Source of the DNA: Candidatus Parcubacteria bacterium
GTDB taxonomy: Bacteria > Patescibacteriota > Saccharimonadia > Saccharimonadales > Saccharimonadaceae
Assembly (NCBI GenBank): GCA_023432445.1
Contig: JAEYUP010000001.1
Location: forward strand, 248,001 to 312,000
Direction: 5' to 3'
DNA length: 64,000 bases
Shown: positions 6,813 to 14,931 of the stretch, in pieces
How the letters are laid out: every line of letters begins with the position of its first letter
Numbering within the stretch: position 1 is the stretch's first letter
Notes under the pieces: model-generated
The model's database searches: none
Seen by the model: only the letters and a program-made list of their open reading frames with translations
Told to the model about the DNA's origin: nothing
Position numbers and translations under genes: made by a program

Positions 6813-8251
6813 ACCACTAGGTTATCCTGACGAAAATTGTGTCTAGTCACTCGCCACATCCATATACAGACTAAAGCGATAGCGCTTATGTATACGCCCC
6901 ATACCCAACCAGCAAGCTCAGCCTCAAGCTGGGCCCAAGATAGCTCTGAAAAATAAGTTGCGACCGAAGTCATATAGGTCAGAAGCCACTCGGTTGGATG
7001 AGCGATCAATTCGACAAACGGTAATGAAAATATCGATGCCAGTCCCACAATAAACGTCAACAACATAGCTAACGGCACCAATGGCACCACCAGCAAATTT
7101 GCAAACACCGCCACATTCGATACGACACCAAACTGCATAGCGATAATTGGCAACGTCACTAGGTGTGCAGAAATGGTCTCACCCAGTATTTGCCGTAAAA
7201 CACCTGGCTGCTTGTCGCCAAAAAAGTACTTTTGCAGCAATGGGGCTAGTACCATCACGCCAGCAAAGGCTGAAAAACTAAGCTGCCAGCCCAGATCGCC
7301 CCAAACATAACTTGGCTCAAAAGCCACCGTCAACATGGCCGCAAAAGGAAGCAGCACTAGCGGATGAAATGCCCGACCGTAATACCAAGTCAGCAAGCTC
7401 AAGCCAGACACTAGCCCTGCCCGCGTCATACTAGGGCTCATGCCAGTCACCGAAACAAACGAAATGATCATCGCCGCCGATGATACCGCGGACAAAAACT
7501 TTGAGACACGGACAAACAAGCGTCTTGATAATCGAACCATTATTGTCAAATTGTAACCACTCGCTACCACAATATGCGTTAAGCCGACGACTCGAAGCGA
7601 CTCCGAAAGATCTTCGGGCAATGCGCTTTTTTGGCCCGTCAAAAAACCGACACCCAAGCTTGCCTGAGGGTCTCTCACCTCTTGTCTCACCTCTTCCGCG
7701 AACCAGTCCCTTACCCGTCGTCCAACATCACCTGGCTCGGGTCGGACTACACGCTCAAGCTCAGCCTTGCGCACTGAGGCCGCAAAACTACCAAAACCTT
7801 TGTCCAAGACGCCCCGCACCGTTACTATATCGCCTCTAACAACCGAATCAGTCGGTCTGGTAGTAACAAAAATCGTACCTGAAAGATCGTGCTCGCCCAC
7901 GACAATACTTTTGAGCTGTAGCGCCAGGTCGCCCGATGAGGTTAGCGACGGGTCTTCACGAACCATGCCACGAAAAGTCACGACACCGCCCTCTAGCTGC
8001 CCGTATGGCGACAGGTCACCAATGGCCAGCGAGCCGTGCGCTAAACCAACCAGCAGAGCTCCCACGCCACCTATAATCAACATCCAGCGAGGAGTATAGA
8101 CGAGCGAGGCAATCGCCCACACAATGCCTAGCACGCCCACCCACGCCGAGACATTGAGTAAAGGGGCCAACCAAACCCCGACCACAAAACCCATACTTAC
8201 GCAGGACATGTGCCATGACGGATGCACGAGTTGTTTTAGCCACCATGCCAC
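6809..8251 (-). CDS. comEC: ComEC/Rec2-family DNA uptake channel, short form
   Basis: This membrane protein has an N-terminal hydrophobic region, an OB-like DUF4131 part (GGVVTFRGMVREDPS) and the Competence domain with LTGQKSALPEDLSESLRVVGLTHIVVASGYNL broken over residues about 200-235. At 480 residues it ends after the membrane helices and lacks the C-terminal metallo-beta-lactamase domain of ComEC proteins of about 750 residues. ComEC forms the channel that brings single-stranded DNA into the cytosol. The GTG start at 8251 is supported by a TATGCT hexamer 6 nt upstream (8258-8263, minus strand). A tempting AAGGAGG points to an out-of-frame ATG at 8246 instead; ATG at 8209 is the other in-frame option. 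Confidence 0.85.
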   Translation of the reverse strand: MAWWLKQLVHPSWHMSCVSMGFVVGVWLAPLLNVSAWVGVLGIVWAIASLVYTPRWMLIIGGVGALLVGLAHGSLAIGDLSPYGQLEGGVVTFRGMVREDPSLTSSGDLALQLKSIVVGEHDLSGTIFVTTRPTDSVVRGDIVTVRGVLDKGFGSFAASVRKAELERVVRPEPGDVGRRVRDWFAEEVRQEVRDPQASLGVGFLTGQKSALPEDLSESLRVVGLTHIVVASGYNLTIMVRLSRRLFVRVSKFLSAVSSAAMIISFVSVTGMSPSMTRAGLVSGLSLLTWYYGRAFHPLVLLPFAAMLTVAFEPSYVWGDLGWQLSFSAFAGVMVLAPLLQKYFFGDKQPGVLRQILGETISAHLVTLPIIAMQFGVVSNVAVFANLLVVPLVPLAMLLTFIVGLASIFSLPFVELIAHPTEWLLTYMTSVATYFSELSWAQLEAELAGWVWGVYISAIALVCIWMWRVTRHNFRQDNLVV

Positions 8252-8302
8252 CTCCTTAGCATACTCGCGAAAAATTAATTAGTTAGGGAAGCAAACACAA
8301 AT

Positions 8303-8334
8303 AAAAAACACCCCTGGTAGCGATCGAGGGATGT
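8303..8334 (-). terminator. Intrinsic terminator after tRNA-Lys
   Basis: On the minus strand an eight-pair stem (bases 8327-8334 with 8308-8315, one G-U pair) with an 11-nt loop is followed by TTTTTTATTT. It lies directly downstream of tRNA-Lys. Confidence 0.7.
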
Positions 8335-8342
8335 CCTTTATT

Positions 8343-8418
8343 TGGAGGAACCAGTGGGGCTCGAACCCACGACACTCTGGTTAAAAGCCAGATGCTCTAC
8401 CAACTGAGCTATGGTTCC
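8343..8418 (-). tRNA. tRNA-Lys (anticodon TTT)
   Basis: Minus-strand cloverleaf with acceptor GGAACCA pairing with TGGTTCC, anticodon stem TCTGG/CCAGA around loop CTTTTAA, T arm GTGGGTTCGAGCCCCAC and encoded CCA. The discriminator base is T. Confidence 0.95.
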
Positions 8419-8460
8419 GTGACCTGCTAAACTATACAGCAACAGGGGTCATCTGTCAAT

Positions 8461-8943
8461 CTAGCGTTTCTTTTTCTCTGAAAGGCTCGCCGGCTTTGTT
8501 AGAAATAGATCAACCACCGCCAGAACCACCCCGACACTGATAATTAACTCTTTGTTAGTTAAAAGCCATCGATATACGTCCGCACTCGCGCCCTCAAGCG
8601 GTAAGGCATAGCCGATCGGCTCGACCAGAAATGCTAGAGCGAGAAGTGTAAAAAGCAACGACCCGACCACCCTACCAGCCATGTTTTTGTATGTATAACC
8701 ATGGAAAAGCAATATGATCGCTGGCGCCAATACTATCATCGACAGCACGACCGCATTGGTTATCGGACCGGCTGGTATAAGTCCTGTACTAGCGACCAAC
8801 AGACCGGCCTCATAGTCCCAGATGGTCGTCAGTGTAGCCCCGGCCGTCAGCGCTAGACCGAGCAACCCAAAACGACGACGAGAATAGTAAGCACCCGCAA
8901 ATAACAATGCCGCAATCAATAGAAATATACCCGCTACCACCAT
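8461..8943 (-). CDS. Multi-pass membrane protein, unknown
   Basis: The 160-residue protein has about five hydrophobic segments, short loops and a basic C-terminus (SLSEKKKR). No catalytic motif or named family is recognisable. A central HGYTYKNMAGR stretch between helices and WDYEAGLL near residue 44 are the most distinctive parts. Its ATG overlaps the end of the DUF192 gene by 10 bp, and GAGG lies about 12 nt upstream inside that gene, so it is the second gene of a two-gene unit. Confidence 0.6.
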   Translation of the reverse strand: MVVAGIFLLIAALLFAGAYYSRRRFGLLGLALTAGATLTTIWDYEAGLLVASTGLIPAGPITNAVVLSMIVLAPAIILLFHGYTYKNMAGRVVGSLLFTLLALAFLVEPIGYALPLEGASADVYRWLLTNKELIISVGVVLAVVDLFLTKPASLSEKKKR

Positions 8944-9428
8944 AAGAATGAACCCTCCGGATTAAACTTTGCCTCTTGCCCCAAGCGTATAGCCTGTTGG
9001 CGGACGCTTCCTGCCGGCAATTCTAACACATACCTAGCTGGCTTCTTGGGCGTATAGATAGTTGTCTTCACCGGCTTGGGGTCGGCATCCTGAACAATAT
9101 GAACTACCTTCTTAGACTCATCGAGCCAAATTATATCAAGCGGTATATTCATACCCTCCATCCAGATGGAATGGTAGTCGTTTTGGTCGTACACCATCAG
9201 AAGTCCTTCGTTGGGCTTTAGCGAAACAACGCCACTCAGGCCTCTTTCACGGCTAGAGTGATCTTGAGCTAAAAGTACTTTGTAAGTGTTAGAGCCAATA
9301 GTCAGGTCGGTCCTAGGCTGAAAAGAAGTCAAAATAAAAGATACGACCGTAGCCACTAAAATAGTCAACACCCCACCTATAAGCAGTGCTGTTGTAAGCG
9401 GTCGCCAGCGAAAGAGGTCCGTGCCCAT
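8934..9428 (-). CDS. DUF192 family protein, membrane-anchored
   Basis: One N-terminal helix (about residues 12-35) anchors a DUF192 domain outside the membrane. Diagnostic features are RERGLSG, the LKPNEGLLMVY turn, and the core IWMEGMNIPLDIIWLDE followed by VVHI. DUF192 proteins are small beta proteins of unknown function found in bacteria and archaea, usually exported. At 164 residues it has the normal length. The start at 9428 is set by a TATACT hexamer (9435-9440, minus strand) 6 nt upstream, giving a leaderless message that continues into the downstream membrane protein. The rimK gene ends 33 bp upstream. Confidence 0.85.
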   Translation of the reverse strand: MGTDLFRWRPLTTALLIGGVLTILVATVVSFILTSFQPRTDLTIGSNTYKVLLAQDHSSRERGLSGVVSLKPNEGLLMVYDQNDYHSIWMEGMNIPLDIIWLDESKKVVHIVQDADPKPVKTTIYTPKKPARYVLELPAGSVRQQAIRLGQEAKFNPEGSFLWW

Positions 9429-9461
9429 GGCATTAGTATAGCAGTTTTTAGCAAAAGCGCT

Positions 9462-10373
9462 TTAGGCGCCGACTTTGTCTTTTTTGTTGCGCCGCTTAGC
9501 GTTAAGCTCGACATACTCAATCATAGGAGCTGCGACATTTCGCCCAGTCACCTTCTCGATGCCAAACCCAGGACTGGCGTTAACTTCAAGAATAAGTGGA
9601 CCGCGGTCACTGCGCATGAAGTCCACTCCAGCAACGTTAAGACCCATGGCCTTAGCCGCCTTGATTACCATCTTACTTTCCTCATCGGTCAGCTTAACGG
9701 TCTTGCCTTCGCCGCCTTTGTGCAGATTGGAGCGGAAATCATCATCAAGACTTTGTCGCATCATACTAGCCACAACACGACCACCAACAACGAATGCACG
9801 AATGTCGGTTCCGGCAGACTCTTTGACAAACTCCTGCAGCAGAATGTTAGTACCATCTTCGTTTGTTAGATAAAAAGCTTGGAGTACAGACTTGGCTGCC
9901 TTTTTAGTCTCCGCCAGAACTACACCGTTGCCGTGCGTTCCACGCGCCAACTTAATAATAACAGGCATGTCGCTTAATTTATCGAGCAGGTCATCTATAT
10001 CGGCTGAGTTTCTAGACACAACCGTCTTAGGAATGCCAACACCGGCCTTTGCAAGCAGCTGGAGGCTACGGAGCTTGTCTCTTGATCGGTTAATCGCTAG
10101 AGAACTCGATATGGTATATACGCCCTGCATCTCGAGTTGGCGTACGATCGCAGTACCGTAACGAGTCATGTTTGAAGCAATGCGAGGTATAATCGCATCA
10201 AATTTGCCCAGGTCCTCACCGCGGTAACTCACTGTCGGATTGTTTTTCTCGATTGACGCATAGCAATCGCGGTACTTAACGACTTTTACCTCATGTCCGC
10301 GTTTTTTAGCCTCTTCAACAAGTCTCTTAGTAGAGTAATTGCCGTTTCCATTTGAAAGAATAGCTATCTTCAT
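9462..10373 (-). CDS. rimK: RimK-family ATP-grasp alpha-L-glutamate ligase
   Basis: The 303-residue protein starts MKIAILSNGNGNYSTKRLVE. Its ATP-grasp signatures are SLAINRSRDKLRSLQLLAKAG, PVIIKLARGTHGNGVVLAE (phosphate loop), ILLQEFVKES, DIRAFVVGGRVVASMMR and the Mg2+-binding end LILEVNASPGFGIEK. Family members add glutamate to protein C-termini, classically ribosomal protein S6 in E. coli, or to cofactors. It follows the rimB-like gene by 9 nt and is expressed with it. The target here is unknown; S6 or another C-terminal tail is the leading guess. Length and motif order equal those of E. coli RimK, so activity is likely. Confidence 0.9.
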   Translation of the reverse strand: MKIAILSNGNGNYSTKRLVEEAKKRGHEVKVVKYRDCYASIEKNNPTVSYRGEDLGKFDAIIPRIASNMTRYGTAIVRQLEMQGVYTISSSLAINRSRDKLRSLQLLAKAGVGIPKTVVSRNSADIDDLLDKLSDMPVIIKLARGTHGNGVVLAETKKAAKSVLQAFYLTNEDGTNILLQEFVKESAGTDIRAFVVGGRVVASMMRQSLDDDFRSNLHKGGEGKTVKLTDEESKMVIKAAKAMGLNVAGVDFMRSDRGPLILEVNASPGFGIEKVTGRNVAAPMIEYVELNAKRRNKKDKVGA

Positions 10374-10382
10374 ATACTAACT

Positions 10383-10805
10383 CTACCACTTTTCTGGACG
10401 TTGGGACACGTCAACTAAAAATTTTCCATACAATGTCCTACGGCCTATTAGCATTGGGTGAGTACGGTCGGCCCTTACGCTCGTTAGGGTAAACCACGCT
10501 CTAACTTTCCGTCCTTCGATAGTCACCACCATAGGAGTTTTGTAGCGTCTTTCCATGTGCCCGCTAGAGCTAATCACGCGAGAGATTTTATACTCTTTCG
10601 ATACTCTCTGAACACCGTCGTAATGGGCCGAGTGCGGTGCAAAAAGAGTGTAGTGGAGTTGATTATTCTCATCAACAAACACATCGGTAGCCCACACAGA
10701 TGAGCTGTCAGCGCCAGTATCAACTTTTGCATGGACAGCATCTTTAACCCCTTCGATTTTCACGTAGGAGCTTGTGCCTATAACCGCTTTTGCTAGGGTT
10801 GCCAT
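10383..10805 (-). CDS. RimB-like retropepsin-fold protease (PF05618 type)
   Basis: The 140-residue protein carries the aspartic signature AKVDTGADSSSVWA (Asp29-Thr-Gly), a central stretch ending in RRYKTPMVVTIEGRKVRAWFTL, and the family ending HPMLIGRRTLYGKFLVDVSQ. This matches the family once labelled ATP-dependent zinc protease, which resembles retropepsins and often sits beside rimK. In Pseudomonas the neighbouring RimB protein counteracts RimK by removing glutamates from S6. A strong promoter lies immediately upstream at 10815-10843, inside the gap to the DUF1704 gene. Its stop is 9 nt from the rimK start. A role in processing RimK-modified tails is inferred. Confidence 0.85.
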   Translation of the reverse strand: MATLAKAVIGTSSYVKIEGVKDAVHAKVDTGADSSSVWATDVFVDENNQLHYTLFAPHSAHYDGVQRVSKEYKISRVISSSGHMERRYKTPMVVTIEGRKVRAWFTLTSVRADRTHPMLIGRRTLYGKFLVDVSQRPEKW

Positions 10806-10814
10806 AATCTGTAT

Positions 10815-10843
10815 ATTATACTCTATTTATATATAAAAGTCAA
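10815..10843 (-). promoter_or_regulatory. Sigma70-type promoter for rimB-rimK
   Basis: On the minus strand TTGACT (10838-10843), a 17-nt spacer and TATAAT (10815-10820) form a near-consensus promoter. The start codon follows 9 nt later, so the leader is only about 2-3 nt. It lies just beyond the stop codon of the DUF1704 gene. Confidence 0.8.
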
Positions 10844-10846
10844 TAC

Positions 10847-12307
10847 CTAAGATTGTCGTATGTCAGTATTTAGATGCGATACCAGGACCGTGACCACGTG
10901 CGACTCTCTTGGGTCAACATGATTATATTTACCCATCATGACTACATCGAGCGTGTTATTAATATTTTCTTGATGAGAAGAAAAATAATCTGCGTTTTTC
11001 TTTAGCCCTTCGTAGTAAACTTTCATTTTTCTGAAGACAACACCCTTCATAGCAAAATTAGTGCCACGATAGGCATTCTCGATGTGCCTGTAGGCTCTAT
11101 CGCGTGCGCTTTTTATAATCTTTTCATCTACCTCACCATTTTTTGAGTCATTCAGGGCCAGTATTCTCCACAAAACTTCGAATGTCTCTCTGGCGTCCCT
11201 AGGAGTCCCGTTAACTCCTAAAGCAAGACCAATAGTAATATACCTTTCTCTTGCCCTTTGAAAAGACGGGTTATCAAAATTCCCTTCTAGCACACATTCA
11301 AACAATACCCCCAGTCCTTCTTCCACATCAACATAATCCGCCGTTCCAGTGAAGAGAACATCACTACCTAAATCGCGCGCATTCTGGCCACGCCTGGCAT
11401 GAACCTCTTGCTCGTGTAGAATCAGTCTTCTTAGCTCCTGAGCCGTACGCGAGGTGTTAGAAGGAAGAGATATACGACTTGTACCACCTCGTGTTGACGG
11501 ATTTGATTTAGATGGATCGACGACGGCCCTCCAACCTTGATCGTATAGCCCCCCCGCGACAAGTGCCTTGTTCATGATTTCTGCACATTGATTAGCGTCG
11601 TATCGCACATCGTCACCCGTATTTGGTACTGCGGAAAGTACTTCTTGATACCTATCGAGAAGTACTTTATTGAATGTCGCTAGCGCCCTTTCGTCCATAA
11701 TAGCGGGTTCAACGGTGTTCGTTCTTTCTATGTTCGAAAAAATCTCCTTAAGCTCGCCCACTAGCTTTCTGGCATCTTCATTTGTGGGCGAGAAGCCTTC
11801 AATTTTTTCTCGCTCAGACTCCATCATTCCCAAGTACCAAGAAGAATTAACCTCTCCGTACAGCTCTGCATTCAGCTCATTGAATGTTTCTTTTGCGGTC
11901 TCGACCGCCGATGAGGTGCGCGAAGCTCCTAATGCGTGAGCGGCTTCAACAAGCATAACTCTTTGTAGTCTTAAGTCGTTAAACGCTCTGTATAGTTCTA
12001 GCTCAGAAGTGCGATATTCGTCATTTAATAGCTCGGCTGCGCGTCGTCCGACCTCAAGCTCTAGGGCAGCCTCGTACAAAATGGTTTTTGATTGCCGTAC
12101 TTCATCCCCATCCCATAGACTGGTTAATTTCGGATATGAGTATTGCGGTACGTAATCCTCTGCAGTCATGAATCGCTTCTTAGCCTCTTGGCGTGCAGTA
12201 GAATTTGGGTCTTCAAAGCGAGTGTAGTCAGAAAAGCTAACGCTCACACGTTTATATTTTTCTAGATCAGAGTCTGAAGGTGGTACTATTAGTTCGCATT
12301 CTATCAT
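10847..12307 (-). CDS. DUF1704 / MATCAP-like metallocarboxypeptidase
   Basis: The 486-residue protein is mostly helical in its first 190 residues. Its zinc motif is HEQEVH (His298, Glu299, His303, an HExxxH pattern), followed by EEGLGVLFE near residue 330. Together these are the hallmark of DUF1704, the family of the mammalian tubulin tyrosine and glutamate carboxypeptidases (KIAA0895 and KIAA0895L); bacterial members are mostly uncharacterised. The predicted product is a cytosolic zinc carboxypeptidase acting on acidic or aromatic tails. It lies directly upstream of rimB and rimK on the same strand, which links it to glutamate tailing. The leader is A-rich without a clear Shine-Dalgarno. Confidence 0.8.
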   Translation of the reverse strand: MIECELIVPPSDSDLEKYKRVSVSFSDYTRFEDPNSTARQEAKKRFMTAEDYVPQYSYPKLTSLWDGDEVRQSKTILYEAALELEVGRRAAELLNDEYRTSELELYRAFNDLRLQRVMLVEAAHALGASRTSSAVETAKETFNELNAELYGEVNSSWYLGMMESEREKIEGFSPTNEDARKLVGELKEIFSNIERTNTVEPAIMDERALATFNKVLLDRYQEVLSAVPNTGDDVRYDANQCAEIMNKALVAGGLYDQGWRAVVDPSKSNPSTRGGTSRISLPSNTSRTAQELRRLILHEQEVHARRGQNARDLGSDVLFTGTADYVDVEEGLGVLFECVLEGNFDNPSFQRARERYITIGLALGVNGTPRDARETFEVLWRILALNDSKNGEVDEKIIKSARDRAYRHIENAYRGTNFAMKGVVFRKMKVYYEGLKKNADYFSSHQENINNTLDVVMMGKYNHVDPRESHVVTVLVSHLNTDIRQS

Positions 12308-12340
12308 TTTTTGTTTTTGATTATCTGTTTGAAGTATATA

Positions 12341-13417
12341 TTATCTTTTACGTTGTCGCAACTGTTCGAGTAACTCACGTTCTTTTCGGTTTAGTTTCAC
12401 CGGCGTATCCACCACCACGCTCACAATGTGCGGCCCACGACGATCGCTGTTCATGTGCGGCACACCGTGACCAGAAAGCTTAAAATCAGTCCCAGACTGG
12501 GTTCCGGCCGGAACCTTCATGCGAACTACGCCGTCGACCGTCTCGACATCGATTTCAGTACCAAGTGCCGCATCCACCATCGAGACATGCTCTTCGGAGA
12601 GGATGATATCACCCTCCCTAGTAAAGTGTTTGTGGGCTTTGACACGGATGTGCACATATAGATCGCCTTTTTCGCCTCTGCCGATAGCCTCGCCGCGCCC
12701 AGACAACCGAATGGTTGCACCATCATCGATACCAGCTGGGACCTTGAGTTTGGTGGTGCGTTTTTGGCGCTGCGTACCGCTTCCGCGACAGACCGAACAG
12801 ACCTTTTCAGGAACCTTGCCGCGACCCTGGCAGGTGGCACATGAAACCTGTTGCTGAATAGCCCCAAACATAGTATTCATCACCCTTGTCTGCTGACCAG
12901 CGCCATGACAGTCTGGACAGGTCTTCATATCGTGACCGGGCTCCACCGTAGTACCCTTACAGTGCGGGCACTCGTCTTCTAGGTCCAGAGATATCTCATG
13001 CTCCAGCCCAAAAACAGCCTCTTCAAAAGTGAGTTGCAGCTGAACCTCAACGTCGCGCCCTCGTTGTGGGCGTTGACGACTACTGCCACCGCCAAAGAAC
13101 TGGCCAAAAATATCGCCCAGTCCTTCACCAAAATCAAAGTTAATATTTTGACCATTAAAGCCACCAAAGCCCTCAAACGGATTACCGCCGCCCGATGAGC
13201 CACCGACGCCAGCGTGACCGAACTGATCGTAGCGCTGTCGCTTCTGAGAGTCCTTAAGGACGTCGTAGGCCTCGTTTATTTCTTTGAATTTAGTCTCATC
13301 ACCACCTTCTTTATCTGGGTGGTGTTGGACCGCCAGACGACGATAAGCCTTTTTCAGCTCATCAGCTGAAGCATTTTTAGAAACTCCGAGAACCTCGTAA
13401 TAATCACGTTTACTCAT
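12341..13417 (-). CDS. dnaJ: Chaperone protein DnaJ
   Basis: DnaJ stimulates DnaK ATPase activity and delivers unfolded substrates. The 358-residue protein has the complete type I layout: J domain (1-70) with HPD in VQHHPDKEGGD, a Gly/Phe-rich linker, four CxxCxGxG zinc modules (CPHCKGTT, CPDCHGAG, CATCQGRG, CSVCRGSG, about residues 150-215), then the C-terminal substrate domains. The first module ends in Thr-Thr instead of Gly-x-Gly. A CIRCE operator lies 21 bp upstream of the start, and TATACT (13427-13432, minus strand) lies 9 nt before the ATG. dnaJ therefore belongs to the HrcA regulon, although dnaK lies 1.5 kb away in its own unit. Confidence 0.97.
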   Translation of the reverse strand: MSKRDYYEVLGVSKNASADELKKAYRRLAVQHHPDKEGGDETKFKEINEAYDVLKDSQKRQRYDQFGHAGVGGSSGGGNPFEGFGGFNGQNINFDFGEGLGDIFGQFFGGGSSRQRPQRGRDVEVQLQLTFEEAVFGLEHEISLDLEDECPHCKGTTVEPGHDMKTCPDCHGAGQQTRVMNTMFGAIQQQVSCATCQGRGKVPEKVCSVCRGSGTQRQKRTTKLKVPAGIDDGATIRLSGRGEAIGRGEKGDLYVHIRVKAHKHFTREGDIILSEEHVSMVDAALGTEIDVETVDGVVRMKVPAGTQSGTDFKLSGHGVPHMNSDRRGPHIVSVVVDTPVKLNRKERELLEQLRQRKR

Positions 13418-13437
13418 ACTGTTTTAAGTATAGTAAA

Positions 13438-13464
13438 CTAGCACTCAAATGTCTAGAGTGCTAA
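13438..13464. promoter_or_regulatory. CIRCE operator upstream of dnaJ
   Basis: The inverted repeat is CTAGCACTC, nine bases, GAGTGCTAA. It differs from the CIRCE consensus (TTAGCACTC-N9-GAGTGCTAA) at one position. It sits just upstream of the dnaJ -10 element, where HrcA binding would block RNA polymerase. Confidence 0.93.
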
Positions 13465-13469
13465 ACGGG

Positions 13470-13721
13470 TTACCGACTGAGCGCCCTTTTTACCAGCAGA
13501 ACGATTACCGCACCACCAAAGGCTACCAAGAAGCTCCATAGATTGAAGCCTGTAAAGCCGGTTCCGCCCAAGATCTCGAACAAGAACCCACCGACTAGAC
13601 CACCGATTATACCTACTATAATGTTGCCAAGAACGCCCTTGTCGCCCTCACCTTTCACAACGGCCGACGCCGCCCAGCCAGCTAGACCACCGACGATTAT
13701 CCAAACAAAGATACTCCACAT
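13470..13721 (-). CDS. GlsB/YeaQ/YmgE family small membrane protein
   Basis: The 83-residue protein consists of three hydrophobic helices. It has the family motifs WIIVGGLAGWAASAV near the start, a short GEGDKG loop, then LGNIIVGIIGGLVGGFLF and LVAFGGAVIVLLVKRAL. It belongs to PF04226 (transglycosylase-associated protein), abundant in stress and envelope contexts but without a proven activity. Translation starts at 13721 after a strong AAGGAGGG Shine-Dalgarno, unlike the leaderless neighbours. It ends 6 bp from the dnaJ CIRCE and is transcribed toward dnaJ, so read-through into dnaJ is possible. Confidence 0.88.
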   Translation of the reverse strand: MWSIFVWIIVGGLAGWAASAVVKGEGDKGVLGNIIVGIIGGLVGGFLFEILGGTGFTGFNLWSFLVAFGGAVIVLLVKRALSR

Positions 13722-13798
13722 AAAGCTTCCCTCCTTACGTTTGTTGTACTACTATTTTACCATAATGTCGCTTATGCTCCATGTTATACTGGGGCGTA

Positions 13799-14917
13799 AT
13801 GGCTACGTTTAAACAAAAAATTAATCCTCTGTTTGGACTTATAAGAGCTGAGTACCGTCAACTAGCCAACCGATACTTTGGCAAAATAAAACGCTTTAAA
13901 GGTACAGCCGAGGAAATAGGCCAGCAAATAATTGAACGTCTCTGGGCCGGCGACTTTTACCGCACCAGTCTGGGTCACTATAATTTTTTTTGGATGCGAG
14001 ACTTTGGAACTGTCGCCGAATCACTGGTTAAGCTAGGTCACGACACAAGAGTTCACTACACACTCCGCTGGGCGCTACGACAATACATAAAAGCAGGTAA
14101 ATTAACTACCTGCCTAGACAAGGATGGCCACGCCTTTAACGCTCCGGGACGGCCAAGTATTGACGCCCTGCCGTGGCTATTACACTCGCTTCACGTCAGT
14201 GACTACATACTCAACCACGAAGAAAAAGAGTTTTTGAGCCACGAGCTACAGAAATACTGCGAAGACTTTTTGGATATCAGCGGCGACCTAAAGCCCGGTC
14301 TTCGTATAGCCGAGATGCGCGACGCAGTTTACTACGATCGCAGCGCTTATTCACTGGCTCTCATCGGGCGTCTCGCTTACTGCGTCAAACAGCTAAAGTT
14401 GCCCGGTTTTCCATTCTCGCTAGATGTGTATCAAAAAATTCTCATGGAACACTATTGGAATGGCCAGTATTTTAACGCTGACCGGTCCAATGACAGCTAT
14501 AGCTCCGACAGCGCCCTTATGCCGTTCTTTTTAAAAGTAATCGACGATAAAAAGCTAGCCGTAAAAACATTCGACATTATTAACAAAAAGAAATTAAACG
14601 TACCATTCCCTTTGCGATACGGTGAACGCGATCATGAGTTCCGCCATCGTCTCGGCATGGGTAAGTGGATTATGGCGAACTACACTGGCAGCTCCTTATG
14701 GACCTGGCACGGAACGTTCTACCTTCACCTGCTCAAGCGCTACAACCAGCCGGAATACGATCTAAACTACAAACGGTTCGCCCGGATGATCGAAAAGCAA
14801 GGTACTTACCCAGAACTACTCGATGCCGACGGCACATGGTACGACCGACCGTTTTACCGCTCCGACCCTGGTATGGTGTGGGTAGCCCTATTTCTAGAAC
14901 TACCCAAGCCTAAATAG
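13799..14917 (+). CDS. Six-hairpin glycosidase-like cytosolic protein
   Basis: The 372-residue protein is rich in alpha-helix with aromatic, acid-rich loops: HYNFFWMRDFGTVAESL, GRPSIDALPWLLHSL, AEMRDAVYYDRSAYSLALIGR, YTGSSLWTWHGTFYLHLL and GTYPELLDADGTWYDRPFY. This spacing is that of an (alpha/alpha)6 toroid glycosidase, in the general style of GH15, GH63 or GH100 (neutral invertase) enzymes. There is no signal peptide. Several acidic residues could be the catalytic pair (in WMRDFG, IAEMRD or YPELLDADG) but I cannot assign them. Start 13799 follows TATACT (13785-13790) by 8 nt. It is the only plus-strand gene in this region. Substrate unknown. Confidence 0.65.
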   Translation: MATFKQKINPLFGLIRAEYRQLANRYFGKIKRFKGTAEEIGQQIIERLWAGDFYRTSLGHYNFFWMRDFGTVAESLVKLGHDTRVHYTLRWALRQYIKAGKLTTCLDKDGHAFNAPGRPSIDALPWLLHSLHVSDYILNHEEKEFLSHELQKYCEDFLDISGDLKPGLRIAEMRDAVYYDRSAYSLALIGRLAYCVKQLKLPGFPFSLDVYQKILMEHYWNGQYFNADRSNDSYSSDSALMPFFLKVIDDKKLAVKTFDIINKKKLNVPFPLRYGERDHEFRHRLGMGKWIMANYTGSSLWTWHGTFYLHLLKRYNQPEYDLNYKRFARMIEKQGTYPELLDADGTWYDRPFYRSDPGMVWVALFLELPKPK

Positions 14918-14931
14918 TCAATCGACTATTT
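14912..14931. terminator. Inverted repeat over two convergent stop codons
   Basis: AAATAGTC (14912-14919) and GACTATTT (14924-14931) form a perfect eight-pair stem with a four-base loop. The repeat contains both the stop of the glycosidase-like gene and the stop of dnaK. A short pyrimidine-rich run follows on the plus strand; as a terminator it is only moderately convincing. Confidence 0.4.

Noticed and set aside
8016..8246. ATG at 8246 preceded by AAGGAGG, in another frame from comEC
   Set aside because: The frame gives a Gly/Arg/Trp-rich product without family features and overlaps the comEC membrane region. The comEC frame is open and hydrophobic from the GTG, and the -10 hexamer fits it, so a frameshift is not needed.
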